From positions 342,276,444 through 342,340,443 of the forward strand of contig OX336389.2 in assembly GCA_946902985.2 (NCBI GenBank): 64,000 nt of DNA, given 5' to 3'. This document shows, one piece after another, positions 21,311 to 31,849 of this stretch. Made by a program: the position numbers and the translations under genes. Origin of the DNA: Meconema thalassinum. Lineage: Eukaryota > Arthropoda > Insecta > Orthoptera > Tettigoniidae. Below the pieces are notes generated by a model. That model saw only the letters and a list, made by a program, of their open reading frames with translations, was not told the origin of the DNA and searched no databases. The stretch's first letter is position 1. The number at the start of each line of letters is the position of its first letter.

Positions 21311-23510
21311 CCTTTAAATGAATGTCATCACGTTGCTCCACTAGCATATTTCTCAGTGTCTGTAACGATGCCCTGTTGCTACTGTCCACACATGCACATA
21401 TTAAAATACCGTCCTCTGCTTTAACCACAGGATAATCCCTACATAAATTAGTGTCCCTCGATAGCATGTCTGCAAGAATGTTATCTTTACCTTTAATATA
21501 TTTTACTGTGAATTCGTATTCCTGCAGAGCAAGAATCCACCTACTAACTCTGTTAGAACTGAGTTTACAAGTCCTCATATACAGTAATGCATGGTGATCT
21601 GTGTGGATCTCAAATTTCCCCCCTACTAAATAAATTCTAAATTTCCCTAAACTGAAAACAATACCTAAAAGCTCTAACTCAGTAATCGTGTATCTTTTCT
21701 CTGCTGCTGTCAGTCCTCGCGAGGCTAAAGATACAATGCACAGATTACCCTCATCATCTTTCTGACATAATACTCCAGCAATGCCTATATGTGAAGCATC
21801 TGTCATAACCACATATTCCTTATCTTTTAAAGGATATTTCAGCACTACAGCTTTCTCAAAACCTTCCTTCAGCGCTCTAAAAGCCTGATCATGCTTGGAC
21901 TCCCATCTCCACCGAGTCCCACTTTTAAGCAATTCCCTGAATGGTTCTACCAACCCTGAGTATTTAAGAACGAACCTCCTGAAAAAGTTGCAAATTCCCA
22001 GGTAAGTTTTTAACTGTTTAACATTCTGTGGCACCTCTGCGTTAAGTATCTTATTAACCCTACTTTCTTCTGGTGTTACACCACTACTCGACACTCTATG
22101 ACCTAAAAATGTCACTTCTGACTGACAGAATGACGACTTAGACAGCTTCAAAGTGAACCCTGCCTGATCTAACTTCTGAAAAACTATATTTAAATGACGT
22201 AGATGCTCCTCAAAACTGCGTGAACTAATTACCATATCATCTATGTAAATGGTTACAAACTCTCCTGTGTCATCCCCTAATGCGATGTTTAAAGCCCTAA
22301 TTAAAGCTGATGAACTACTCTTTAACCCATAAGGTGTTCTACAAAATTGATAAAGGTTATATTTATGACTAAAAGCTGTAAATGGTCTATCTTCGTACAT
22401 AAGTGGCACTTGCCAAAAACTGGAACTCAAATCTACACAAGTGAAATACTTCTTCCCCTCAAATGTTTGCATTAATTCCTCTATTGACATAGATTTCAGC
22501 TGATCTGAACTAATTCTACTGTTAACCAAACGAGCGTCTAAACAAATACGAACTGTGCCGTCGGTTTTGGGTACCGTGATCAAAGAATTAACATATGGAC
22601 TGTTAGAATGCTCAATAATCCCATCTTCAAGCATCTGGTTAATTTGTGCCTCAACTGCACTCTGATAAGCGAAAGGTACAGGATATCTATGTCCTGTGAA
22701 TACTGACCTATCAATAACGTTCAGTGAATGTGTATAGCAATTGGCCATACCAATGCGATCCTCAAAAACTCTCCTATTACACAATAACACATCATAGAGC
22801 CGAACACACTGTTCATCCTCTATATTTCCCTGAAATGCAGCCTCACGTAACGAGTCCTCTAGACTTCCGTTCGTAATCACACTGCCCACAAAACATGGAG
22901 AACCCCGCTCTACGGCTGGCGATATCTCATTTAAAGTACAAATCACACCTACAATACTACTCCTCAGAATATGGTCATTGAACGCTACTTCTACTTCAGA
23001 ATCTCCCCATTTAAATTTCAAACTCCCTATATCATAACATAAGTTACCAGACACTCTACTTAGCCACTCTGAACCCAAGATAACACTGAATACTAAATTT
23101 GGAATTACAAGACAAATCTGCTTCTCTACATGATTATTAATTTTAATGTCTACTAAAACTTGCTTAGAAATTACTTTAGACCTCTTCCCAACAGCTGTGA
23201 TAACAAAAGTGCTTTTAATTGGCATCTCCTCAAAATTTACTCCAGTTCCTTTCATTTTATCATAAAATGCACTACTTATGCAACTCTTCATACAACCACT
23301 ATCAATTAAAACATCTGTGTACGCCTCGGACACGTTAAATTTAACTATGGGGCTCTTACTAACCACTTCCTGAATAATACCTTCATCATTTAGTTCATGT
23401 AATAATTCATTTCTTACATTTAGGTCATAGGGTTCCTGTATAATTGTATGGACAGGGCATGCTACAGACTGAGATTCTGACCTTACTTCGCAGCCTGGTT
23501 CGCGTTTAAA
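21282..23510 (-). CDS. pol: Pol: protease, reverse transcriptase, RNase H, copy C
   Basis: About 740 codons open from the frameshift site. It has the protease DSG triad, a complete set of Ty3-type reverse transcriptase motifs including VDLSSSFWQVPL, YGLKSS and YIDD, and RNase H with MTDAS, TELELL and HTDHHALL. It reaches further than pol A, through the linker (LVEQRDD), then leaves frame in the integrase tail. Full Ty3 Pol proteins are usually ~1000 or more residues; the shortfall is the zinc finger and DDE core. The chain has no internal stop, so this copy could still make reverse transcriptase and RNase H. Confidence 0.92.
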   Translation of the reverse strand, partial: FKREPGCEVRSESQSVACPVHTIIQEPYDLNVRNELLHELNDEGIIQEVVSKSPIVKFNVSEAYTDVLIDSGCMKSCISSAFYDKMKGTGVNFEEMPIKSTFVITAVGKRSKVISKQVLVDIKINNHVEKQICLVIPNLVFSVILGSEWLSRVSGNLCYDIGSLKFKWGDSEVEVAFNDHILRSSIVGVICTLNEISPAVERGSPCFVGSVITNGSLEDSLREAAFQGNIEDEQCVRLYDVLLCNRRVFEDRIGMANCYTHSLNVIDRSVFTGHRYPVPFAYQSAVEAQINQMLEDGIIEHSNSPYVNSLITVPKTDGTVRICLDARLVNSRISSDQLKSMSIEELMQTFEGKKYFTCVDLSSSFWQVPLMYEDRPFTAFSHKYNLYQFCRTPYGLKSSSSALIRALNIALGDDTGEFVTIYIDDMVISSRSFEEHLRHLNIVFQKLDQAGFTLKLSKSSFCQSEVTFLGHRVSSSGVTPEESRVNKILNAEVPQNVKQLKTYLGICNFFRRFVLKYSGLVEPFRELLKSGTRWRWESKHDQAFRALKEGFEKAVVLKYPLKDKEYVVMTDASHIGIAGVLCQKDDEGNLCIVSLASRGLTAAEKRYTITELELLGIVFSLGKFRIYLVGGKFEIHTDHHALLYMRTCKLSSNRVSRWILALQEYEFTVKYIKGKDNILADMLSRDTNLCRDYPVVKAEDGILICACVDSSNRASLQTLRNMLVEQRDDIHLKGATCKVGSR

Positions 23511-24607
23511 GAACCGCTACAGCTGGCCGTAGTACTACTAACTACTGAACTGGTCTGGTTGTTCTGGGCTGTGTTGTCATTGTTTGGCTGTATATTACTA
23601 CCACTAGGCTGTCCTCTTCCTTGACCCCTATTCTGGTTGTAATTATTGTCATTATAATTTCTCCCTTGATTTCCCCTGAAATCATTGTTTCTCCCTTGAT
23701 TTCCCCTGTAATCATTGTTCCTCCCTTGATTTCCCCTGAAATCATTGTTCCTCCCTTGATACTGATTACCATAGCCATTTCCTCTGTTCTGATTTAGCTG
23801 ATTATTATTATTTCTATTTTGAGCGTTGGCCCCTTCGCCACCGTTCCCTTGAACGTCTTGATGCCTGGCTTCATTAGGTCTATTATTATTATTACCCTGG
23901 TTCCGATTGAAATTGTCCTCATAACCCCCTCTCCCTAGTGCATCAAATGTGCTTAACAAATTTTCTACTTGTGATATAGTCTTTACATTCTGGATACAAG
24001 CAGCCTCCTTGATCCTATAGGGAAAGTGCCTAAGTAGCAACCTTACCACATCACTTTCCTCCTTCAAGCCATCCAGATATTTACACACTAATACCTGCCC
24101 TAAAAAGTATTCGGTCATGGTGGAGCTTCCTTTAGGGTTATATTTACCACACACTACTCCCTCACGATGCTGCGACTGAATAATCTCATTCCAGAACTTT
24201 TCACAGAATTTCATTTTAAATTCATTAATATCAGTAAACTTGTCTCTGTAGACAGCAAACCAATTCCTCGTTTCCCCCACAACCACTTGTTCTAAAATTT
24301 CAACTACCTGGCACCACTCAATACTACCATTTTCCAACCTCTCCCCGAATTTATTTTCTATAGTGTTCATGAACTCCATTGGGCACCCTTGTCGATTGCT
24401 GAACTTACCCAGTTCTACCTCCCTGTGTGTGCTATTCACAAACACTGGCCTATTCTGACTATTTTCTTGCCTGATCCTAGCTTTTAATTTTAATTCTAAT
24501 TCTGCGATTTTCTCCTCAGCCTTCCTCTCAATACTGTTTACTGTTAATTTAATGTTTCCTTCTGATTCTTCTACTTTTATCATATAGCTTTGCTTGTTTC
24601 TCCTCAA
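23483..24607 (-). CDS. gag: Gag capsid and Asn/Arg/Gly-rich tail, copy C
   Basis: 374 codons in the +1 frame relative to the upstream coiled-coil frame, overlapping it by 59 bases. Residues ~70-215 are the capsid-like region (NRQGCPMEF, WCQVVEILEQ, CEKFWNE, FLGQVLVCKYL). The last ~140 residues are Asn/Gln/Arg/Gly-rich with NQGRNNDFRG-type units. There is no zinc knuckle. Whether it starts at its own ATG or is joined to the coiled-coil part by +1 frameshifting or an old deletion cannot be told; copy B has the same break. Confidence 0.85.
   Translation of the reverse strand: MRRNKQSYMIKVEESEGNIKLTVNSIERKAEEKIAELELKLKARIRQENSQNRPVFVNSTHREVELGKFSNRQGCPMEFMNTIENKFGERLENGSIEWCQVVEILEQVVVGETRNWFAVYRDKFTDINEFKMKFCEKFWNEIIQSQHREGVVCGKYNPKGSSTMTEYFLGQVLVCKYLDGLKEESDVVRLLLRHFPYRIKEAACIQNVKTISQVENLLSTFDALGRGGYEDNFNRNQGNNNNRPNEARHQDVQGNGGEGANAQNRNNNNQLNQNRGNGYGNQYQGRNNDFRGNQGRNNDYRGNQGRNNDFRGNQGRNYNDNNYNQNRGQGRGQPSGSNIQPNNDNTAQNNQTSSVVSSTTASCSGSLNANQAAK
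23504..23510 (-). promoter_or_regulatory. -1 frameshift heptamer TTTAAAC, copy C
   Basis: Same in-register heptamer as in copy A, 5' of the gag stop. Its preservation in two copies and loss in the broken copy B fits a functional site. Confidence 0.8.
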
Positions 24608-25364
24608 TCTTGCTAATGCTCTCTCTATTACTCTCTCTTAAATAATTTACTTCTGCAACCATTTGCGAGTGGACTTTCTCAATTCTACCCCCCAGCTGAT
24701 CCTTAACCTCTTTAGTTGCTACCTGAATTTTGTCAATTTCTCCCCCCAATTGCTTTTTGACCTGCTGTGTTTCCAGTTGCACTAGTTCTTTTAAATTTTC
24801 AGCCTGTGGACTGATTCTAATTTCTAACTCCTCCTGTACTTTTCCTAATTTCTTGTCTACATCTGCAATGATCTCTTTAACCTTCTCTTCCATTACTCCT
24901 CTGATTTCTCCTCTAATCTGCTCCATTTTCACACTAATTTCCTTGTTGTTATCTAATTTTGCATTATTCTGTTCTAATTTTTTATTTAAAGCTTCTGTAC
25001 TTTCTTTATTTTCCCTACTGTTTTGTTCTAATTTTGCATTATTCTGTTCTAATTTTGCATTTAAAGCTTGTGTACTTTCTTTATTTTCCCTACTGTTTTG
25101 TTCTAATTTTGCATTATTCTGTTCTAATTTTGCATTATTCGGTTCTAATTTTGCATTTAAGGCATCACTACTAACTTTGTTCTGATACATGAACTCGAGA
25201 AGTAAAGTTTTTAATTCTGGTTGGCCGCCTACACTCCCTGTTTCAGTATCGGGATTTACCTCCGCTACCCCGGTACTACCATCACTCGACATACTGCTCG
25301 TATCATCATTCTCCAGTTGATGACCACTACGTAACCTCATCTGTCTTTCTTTCTCATCCCCCAT
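24549..25364 (-). CDS. gag: Gag N-terminal coiled-coil protein, copy C
   Basis: 271 codons from ATG 25364 (MGDEKERQMRLRSG). After an acidic Ser/Thr-rich stretch (~20-50) it consists of coiled-coil repeats (ALNAKLEQN, SRENKEST) and later heptads with LKELVQLETQQVKKQL. It ends RRIRRKH-stop at the same point as in copy B. Such a coiled coil could drive Gag assembly; that is inference. An upstream GTG extends the frame but ATG 25364 is the first good start. Confidence 0.8.
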   Translation of the reverse strand: MGDEKERQMRLRSGHQLENDDTSSMSSDGSTGVAEVNPDTETGSVGGQPELKTLLLEFMYQNKVSSDALNAKLEPNNAKLEQNNAKLEQNSRENKESTQALNAKLEQNNAKLEQNSRENKESTEALNKKLEQNNAKLDNNKEISVKMEQIRGEIRGVMEEKVKEIIADVDKKLGKVQEELEIRISPQAENLKELVQLETQQVKKQLGGEIDKIQVATKEVKDQLGGRIEKVHSQMVAEVNYLRESNRESISKIEEKQAKLYDKSRRIRRKH

Positions 25365-25455
25365 AATGATATACACTGATAAAGACAAATAACCCCCAAA
25401 ATACAGGCACAGAAATATATACCCTTCTCCTTCCACAAATGTTATTAGGTTTTCA

Positions 25456-25477
25456 GCCCCAAGTTGTCGGCGACAAG
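25456..25477 (-). promoter_or_regulatory. Candidate primer-binding site, copy C
   Basis: Directly inside the 5' LTR, identical to the leader of copy B: TGTCGCC..CAACTTGGGGC, a diverged tRNA-Lys(CUU)-type site. Confidence 0.45.
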
Positions 25478-27025
25478 TGTAACATTTTGACTGCCCACAC
25501 GTTGAGCGTACAAATGTAACAGTTTTGCTGCCCCAAACTGTTCGGAGATAAATGTAACTGTTTACCTTTGCCTAAGCTATGTTGTTTTAATGGGCGCCAA
25601 GACCTCAATGCAATGTTGAAATCTAAATTTGTATTTAACAACGTCTAGCTCTGGCAGAACACCTTCAAGACTCTATTCACTCAGATCGTGGTATGATTTG
25701 ATCATTAACCCAACAAACAATTGTATCAGGAGAAGGAATTGGTCTATATCTAATGCTACCTACTGAAAGCAAAGATTGCATTGTAAAAGAAATGAATTTA
25801 TTATATAAAACAAGTATAGAAAAATTAATAATAATAATAATAATAAGTATGAAATTTAAATTGGAGCGTTGCGATTTTAATATTACCGATAGAAAATTAC
25901 GTGAAAACAGAGTCTGATAAATTGATTTTACTCTTATTTCCAAGCTATGAAGTTACTGAAATATGAAATATAAAACAAAGAAATATGAGAGATTGCGTAT
26001 TTCTGCGTCATTTGCGCTTACCACTGGAAATTGCCAAAGCATTTCCCTCGTACTGGATGATGCTGTGTGCTTCCCACAGTCTCCTGGACGTCGCCATCTT
26101 CTTCGTTATATGATGATATTCTGGTAGATTAGATAATTCTATGGTCCGTACATCGGACCCAAACACTCGTATAACCACACTGGTTAAGTTTTACAAAAGT
26201 TAGTCCTCCACTCCATGGAACATCGGAGCGACTCCCGCGTGAACTATACTTGGCAAGTTCAACACAGATAGTCACTAACTCCCCTGAACATCGGAGTGAC
26301 ACGCACTTGCAACCACACTCCGCAAGTTCTACACAGATAGTCACTAACTCCCCTGAACATCGGAGCGACACGCACTTGCAACCACACTCCGCAAGTTCTA
26401 CACAGATAGTCACTAACTCCCCTGAACATCGGAGCGACACGCACTTGCAACCACACTCCGCAAGAACTACACAGGTTGTCCTCGTTCCACGGCGCGTCGA
26501 ACGATATATCCACACGCCGGCTCCCCACTCTTCATGCGACTTCGAGCTTACGTGGTCTTCACTGATTGGCTGACCCACCACGTGATCTTCCCCTCCTCCG
26601 GGTCATTACACTCGGCGGGAGGGTTCCGTTCCAACAATTCGCCTTTCCTTGACGATGCGACCCAGGATTGCGTCATGCTTTCCGACAAGATTAAGCGTGT
26701 ACTTGAATTCCCAGTGAGTCACGTCTCTCAATATACCCTAACTGACGAAACTCCGTAAAATTCCGCAATCACATAATTTTCTATGATATTGTCGTTCGTA
26801 ATAATTTGCTTGATAGCGTTTTCTAATACATAGAAAACCTATCTGCTAATAATTTTTATAAAATGCTCCTAAAATATCTTAATAATAACTATAATAAATT
26901 AATAATAATAATAAATTAACATGAAAAATTCTCTTGGCTGAACAATTTGCCGCGTAAATAAATATAGAATGGCTTCCTACTGACTTATGCCAGTTGCACA
27001 AAAACTCCTCGAAAAACACGTTACA
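25478..27025 (-). repeat. 5' LTR of copy C
   Basis: 1548 bp, starting TGTAACG at 27025. TATA-like ATATAT at 26504-26509 and CCAAT (minus strand) at 26565-26569. It contains three 69-bp units against two in the 3' LTR. Confidence 0.92.
26263..26469 (-). repeat. 69-bp minisatellite in the LTR, three units
   Basis: Units begin at 26263, 26332 and 26401 and are nearly identical. They lie just downstream of the TATA box in the sense direction, so copy number changes the start of the transcript. The matching array in the 3' LTR is 19391-19528 with two units. Confidence 0.9.
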
Positions 27026-27217
27026 AATTGAGCCAAGCTTCGCGATCTGTAGGTAGACTGTGGGTATACGTTGTCATGATTGAAGACGTGTGTAGCCACA
27101 AATGAGGACCCGGGCTGTAAGGCGACAACAGTACATCATCACAGACACAAATCACAACCTGCCGATTTTCCAATGGGGGGGTTCTAACCCCCCCTTGGCT
27201 ACGCCACTGCTGCTGAT

Positions 27218-27259
27218 AGGGGATTGTGGCAGCGACTTGCAGAATGGACTGGATGCTAA
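27218..27259 (+). pseudogene. LINE C-terminus remnant, right half
   Basis: Continues the frame broken at 5848 (RGLWQRLAEWTGC) and stops at TAA 27257-27259. Confidence 0.45.
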
Positions 27260-27585
27260 CAGCACCAATAGAATCACTATGTTTTAGATTAATAGATGTT
27301 GAGATCTAATTTTAAAGGAGAATTGTTTTGCGGAAGAAAGACAACTAATGGTCCAAAACATGTACGAACAATAGATGAAAATATAAAATTGTATTGACAA
27401 ATTGTTAGCCTTGAGTACACATTATGATTGTACTTTGTGTTAAAATTAAGAACAACTTACCATAAAAAAATTCTCTTTCAAAAAAATTGCAACTTTTGTT
27501 TGATGTTTGATGTGTCAAATGGTATACAGATGTCTTTCTGCTTGGGGGTTAACCAACTAATGTTTCCTGTTTGAATTGCTTATAG
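27260..27585 (+). other. Intron sequence before tektin-like exon
   Basis: No other feature seen. It ends with TTGCTTATAG, a good acceptor. Confidence 0.5.
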
Positions 27586-27667
27586 GGATGATGTAGAAAG
27601 ATCTCTTCTAACTGAGTTTCAGGAGTTGCAGGAGAGTATTTCAAGACTTCAAGAAATGATGTCTGAG
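27586..27667 (+). CDS. Tektin-like protein, penultimate coding exon
   Basis: Acceptor TTATAG|GGATG and donor GAG|GTATGT enclose an open frame DDVERSLLTEFQELQESI followed by SRLQEMMSE. It reads into the exon at 36232 in phase. Together they look like the C-terminal coiled coil of the tektin family, axonemal filament proteins that run along doublet microtubules in cilia and sperm flagella. The first base completes a split codon, so at least one more exon lies upstream, beyond the nested transposons or outside the window. Confidence 0.7.
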
Positions 27668-27692
27668 GTATGTTCCAGGAATATATTTTACT

Positions 27693-28262
27693 AGCAGTAG
27701 TGCCCGGCTTTGCCCGGTGGATTTATTTGTTTTAGGGATGATAATAAATACTACTACCGAACTGGCACATGATACCTAAACTAACAGAAAAAAATATATT
27801 TTAAAAATATAACATTTTGTGGTGGTGGTGGTGGTAATAGGGGTGATAAGTACAGTTCTCCGCAGCGCCTACATGCGTCTGGGAGAGCTAGCTACAGCAG
27901 TTACGTTGGTAGCACGGCTGCCGCTTGCAACATCTCTACTTTGTATAAAACGAAGTCCCCAATTCTTGAATGTTTCGGGTAAACTCGAGAACCACTGGAT
28001 GGATTTTGATGCGGTTTTCACCATTCTGTAAAGGATATATCGAGTATGATTTCTGTAGAAAATAATTTATTTATGATCAAAGGAAGCCGAGCAGTAACGA
28101 TTTTAGTGGAAAAGTCGATAAAATACCTGGCGTCGAGCGCTTTGTAAGCTTACGCTGGGCAAACCGTTAAAAATATCTAAATACTTTGAGTGTAAGAATT
28201 GTTCAGCATGAAAAGTTCTACAAAAACGTCTGCGAGAGCATATGTCTATCTTCCATACATCG
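27693..28262 (+). repeat. Dispersed repeat, second copy
   Basis: Begins near TACTAGCAGTAGTGCCCGG, a phrase echoed at 56388 (TACTAGCGTACCCGCG). The 27930-28262 part matches 7515-7925 and ends at the same TACATCGC motif. Confidence 0.6.
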
Positions 28263-28623
28263 CTCACTATAAGGGAACAACTGAAGCTTATCTCTTACAG
28301 CTCCATGTGCTGTCGACTTAGAGATTCCTGTTTGTTAAGCTAATTTTCGTGTTGATTTACTTGGACTACGCAGCATTATATCAGAGATTTTATCAAGTTC
28401 TTCGTCTGTTAAAAAGCGTAGGCCTGCCTGTTCCCGGTACATCGTGAACTGAGCCAGTCACACGAAATTTACTTACCAAATCCCAAACGGTATCACGGTT
28501 AGGACACTTTGAATTAGGAAACCACGCCTGAAATCTTAATTTTACATTTTCTGTAAACCGATCGCCTTCGCGAAAAACGTATTCCACCAAAAAAACTCTC
28601 TCTTCAGTAGTAAACATTACCAC
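28262..28623 (-). pseudogene. Transposase N-terminal HTH fragment (mariner/DUF4817-like)
   Basis: The minus-strand frame from 28623 reads FTTEERVFLVEYVFREGDRF, then a CPNRDTVWDLVSKF and TGSVHDVPGTGRPT segment, the N-terminal helix-turn-helix found in some insect mariner-type transposases. After a frame break the next helix-turn-helix (STRKLA-stop-QTGISKSTAH) continues to about 28265. The catalytic domain is absent. Confidence 0.6.
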
Positions 28624-29530
28624 CTATATACTGTTGCACTCTTCCAATAATAATCTATCTGAACGCTCGCTGACTGTAATACACGCTGAAGACATGCAGG
28701 CTGGCGCGCTTAACTTGAAACACATCGACAGCTCACACGGGGAAGTCCCGCTTTGAAGGACACATTGCAGTGCAGCCAACTAAAACTCATGACTCAACCA
28801 CTCACAGCTGCACATACCCACTGCGGAGAACATTCTCAGGCGCCCTGTAGTACAGTATAATGGACGTAATATTCAGGTCATTTTCCCATAATGATAATAA
28901 TGAATAAGGAAACAGCTATTTATTAACTATAGTACTGCCACATGTGATTTACAAACAAATTGCAAAATATGATTAGAAAGAGGCGTAAGTGAAATAAAAG
29001 ACACTGCCTAGGGCCTATTATCTCATTGGCTGTTAGAAAAGTAGAGACCAATAGTGTCGTCTTTTGTTGCATAGCGCCGTAGGAAAATATGCTGAGCACT
29101 TTGAAAAACTTCGGCTGACCCATGCTCCTAAGATAGCAAAAGTGTCATTTATCGCCACATAGCGCTGAAGGATAAGGATCGGTATAAATGAAAGTAAATT
29201 TGAAACCACCAATGCTTATTGCAGCTGATGTACTGCACCAACACCATTGCACTTATACAGAGGCATAACACTTTCTAATTGATAACTCTTTTAAGGGCCT
29301 AAGAAATCTTTCTGCACTAATTAGTCCCCATGACTGCAATTTATAAGCAGCGCAAGATGTAACTATTTTCACAATTCTGCACCAGAACACTGGTATGGAT
29401 GACGTGATGTAGCCCGCAATGCCAGCCAACAATAGACTTATTAAAATATTCTTACAGTTACACTAATACAGACATGAATAGTTTTAGGGCCTTAAAACGT
29501 GGTTTTCAAGTTCCTTTTGTCTCTTATTCT

Positions 29531-30030
29531 AAATATAGGGAATGGAGAGGATTGTCAAAATATCAAGTAGACAGTGTTACCAGCAGGGTTTCAAAGGGTA
29601 AGTATGTAAAATTCTGTGCAATTAGGTGAAATGGTGTAGATAAAGGGCCTAAATACAGGGAATGGAGAGGTCTGTCCGAAATTCCATGTTGTCAGTGTTA
29701 CTCATCGGATTCCAAAGGGTAAGGATGTAAAATTTGGTTGAGATGGGTGAAACGGTGTAGATTTGTGCTAAAGGGCCTAAATGCAGGAATGGAGTGGTCT
29801 GTCATAAATTTCATGTAGACAGTGTTACTCATCGGGTTCCAAAGGGTAAGTATGTAAAATTTGGTTGAGATGGGTGAAATGGTATAGATTTGTGCTAAAG
29901 GGCCTAGTGCAGGGAATGGAGTGGTCTGTCCAAAATTTAAAGTAGACAGGGTTACCCGCAGGGTTCCAAAGGGCAAGTATACAAATTTTGGTTCAGATCG
30001 GTGTAACGGTGTAGATTTGTATAAATAACA
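29531..30030. repeat. ~125-bp tandem repeat, four units
   Basis: Units begin near 29531, 29649, 29779 and 29906 with GGGAATGGAG and share GGTTCCAAAGGGTAAGTATG. They end in ACAGACAGACAGACATTGAG and lead into TA and GA microsatellites. Confidence 0.8.
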
Positions 30031-30049
30031 GACAGACAGACATTGAGCT

Positions 30050-30050
30050 T

Positions 30051-30106
<56 letters not shown>
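30050..30106. repeat. (TA)n(GA)n microsatellite
   Basis: Uninterrupted TA dinucleotides followed by GA dinucleotides. Confidence 0.95.
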
Positions 30107-30109
<3 letters not shown>

Positions 30110-30678
30110 CAGAAAATGAAAATCTGTTTGGTAGAAATTGAAATTGCTTATATGTCTGGATGTGGCACCCAAATACATGTTTCATTGTTTCTAGTTAGAT
30201 ATAAAATTATACAGTGGACAGATTAGTCTATCTGTCTCAACATCACAATTAATGAACAAAAGACACTAAACAATAGAAAGTTTCAAGGTTCTAAGATGTT
30301 GTGGCTGTGATATGGGAACATCAAAAAGTTCGTAGAAGTGTAAGAAAACATCACAATTTTAAAGATGCATCTCTATCACACCTTTGAGCTGCCACTCTCT
30401 CTGTCTAAAGATTGACAGCTTTCAGTTCATAGAATTACTGTATAATGATAATTTTGCATGATTTTAAGGGACATGGAGAGCTTAGTAATTTGAAATCTGT
30501 ATTATGGGCATTCTCTCTTTTACAGAAACAACTCACCAATCTTCACATGGGGATTCTAACATTTATTTTTCTTTTAGATTGTAGTATATCACATAAAAGG
30601 ATTGCTGAGTTGCGTTAAGAGATAAAGAATATTAGGCTATTTTAAGGGACAAGGGGCAAAATACAGGTTGATTCATGA

Positions 30679-31849
30679 ACTACTGTCGACCAAAGTATTA
30701 TGTGTACTCAAGTTTGATGGATGTTTGTTAAGTAACCAATAGACCTACATAAAATCCAATACCATCAACATTTTCATCGTTCTATTTTACGTTAGTTCAT
30801 GTAGGTTTGGATTTTTAAATTTATATTTTAATATTTTTTATCGCAGTTGGAACACAAAAAGTGCACGTTTTTAAGCGTGTTTCAACCATGCGTCACATTT
30901 AAGATTTATTATCTCAAAAGCCCGTCATCAGATCGAATCCAAATTTTAACACAATATACATTGGAATGTTGTATAACTGGTTTATTAATTTCACAATTTT
31001 GTGTGTCCAAGAAACAAAGTTATCATTGTTGTAAAGTAACTTTTTCTCGGCTCGGGGTGGTTGGAAAATGTAGTTCTTGGTTGCGTTGTAATCTTTATAC
31101 ATCAAATAGTTATGCTGTATGACTGTGAAATACGTAAATTAATTCACTTCTTTTATATCGGTTTGTATTTGTACGAGGAAATAACACATGGTTCTCCCTC
31201 TAGACGCTCCAAGAAAAGCTGTACGGCATTGCTGATATGGAGCCCATCACTTCCGAGCGAGACGCTCCATGATGCGTGTGGGCACCATTTCGGCAATGCT
31301 GTATAGCTTTTGCCAGAGCGGCTAGCTAGTGAAACATGTGTTATTTCCCCGTAGAAATACAAACCGATATAAAATAAGTGAATTAATTTACGTATTTCAC
31401 AGTCATACAGCATAAATTTTCGATTTATAAGGATTACAATGCAACCAAGAACTACATTTTCCAACCACCCCGAGCCGAGAAAAAGTTACCTTACAAAAAT
31501 GATAACAACTTTGTTTCTTGGACACACACAATTTTGAAATTAATAAACCAGTTATACAACATTCCAATGTATATTGTATTAAAATTTGGGTTCGATCTGA
31601 TGACGGGTTTTTGATATAATAATTCTTAAATGTGACGCATGGATGAAACGCACTTAAAAACGTGCACTTTTTGTGTTCCAACTGCGAAAAAAAATATTAG
31701 AATATAAATTAAAAATTCCAAACCTACATGACATAACGTAAAATAGAACGATGAAAACGATGATGTTATTGGATTTTATGTAGGTCTATTGGTTACTTCA
31801 CAAACAACCTTCAAACTCGAGTGCACATAATACTTTGGTCGACAGTAGT
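30679..31849. repeat. 1.17-kb near-complete palindrome (long-TIR or fold-back element)
   Basis: Arms start ACTACTGTCGACCAAAGTAT on both strands and stay alignable nearly to the centre at ~31264. The two arms therefore give mirror-image open frames (for example MEHKKCTFLS on each strand), which are by-products. No transposase and no clear target duplication seen. Confidence 0.85.

Larger units (their letters stand above)
18609..27025 (-). mobile_element. Ty3-like LTR retrotransposon, copy C (complete borders)
   Basis: 8417 bp on the minus strand. LTRs at 25478-27025 (5') and 18609-20088 (3') both run TGTAA...TTACA. The target duplication is AATT at 18605-18608 and 27026-27029. This is the best preserved copy: the gag pieces, the slippery site and pol are open, and only the integrase core is missing. 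The LTR pair differs by one 69-bp repeat unit. Confidence 0.93.
5849..27209. mobile_element. hAT-like DNA transposon carrying nested retroelements
   Basis: Left end CAGTAGCGTAGCCAGG and right end (reverse complement) CAGTGGCGTAGCCAAG form terminal inverted repeats with one mismatch in 14. Flanking 8-bp direct repeats CTGCTGAT lie at 5841-5848 and 27210-27217, as expected for hAT transposition. Removing LTR copies B and C leaves about 4.7 kb, without a recognisable hAT transposase, so this is a non-autonomous or decayed element. SINEs, a LINE stub and a fold-back element also sit inside it. Confidence 0.8.

Noticed and set aside
30847..31681. Similar open frames on opposite strands in the palindrome
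   Set aside because: They are mirror images of one another forced by the inverted repeat and lack any recognisable motif.
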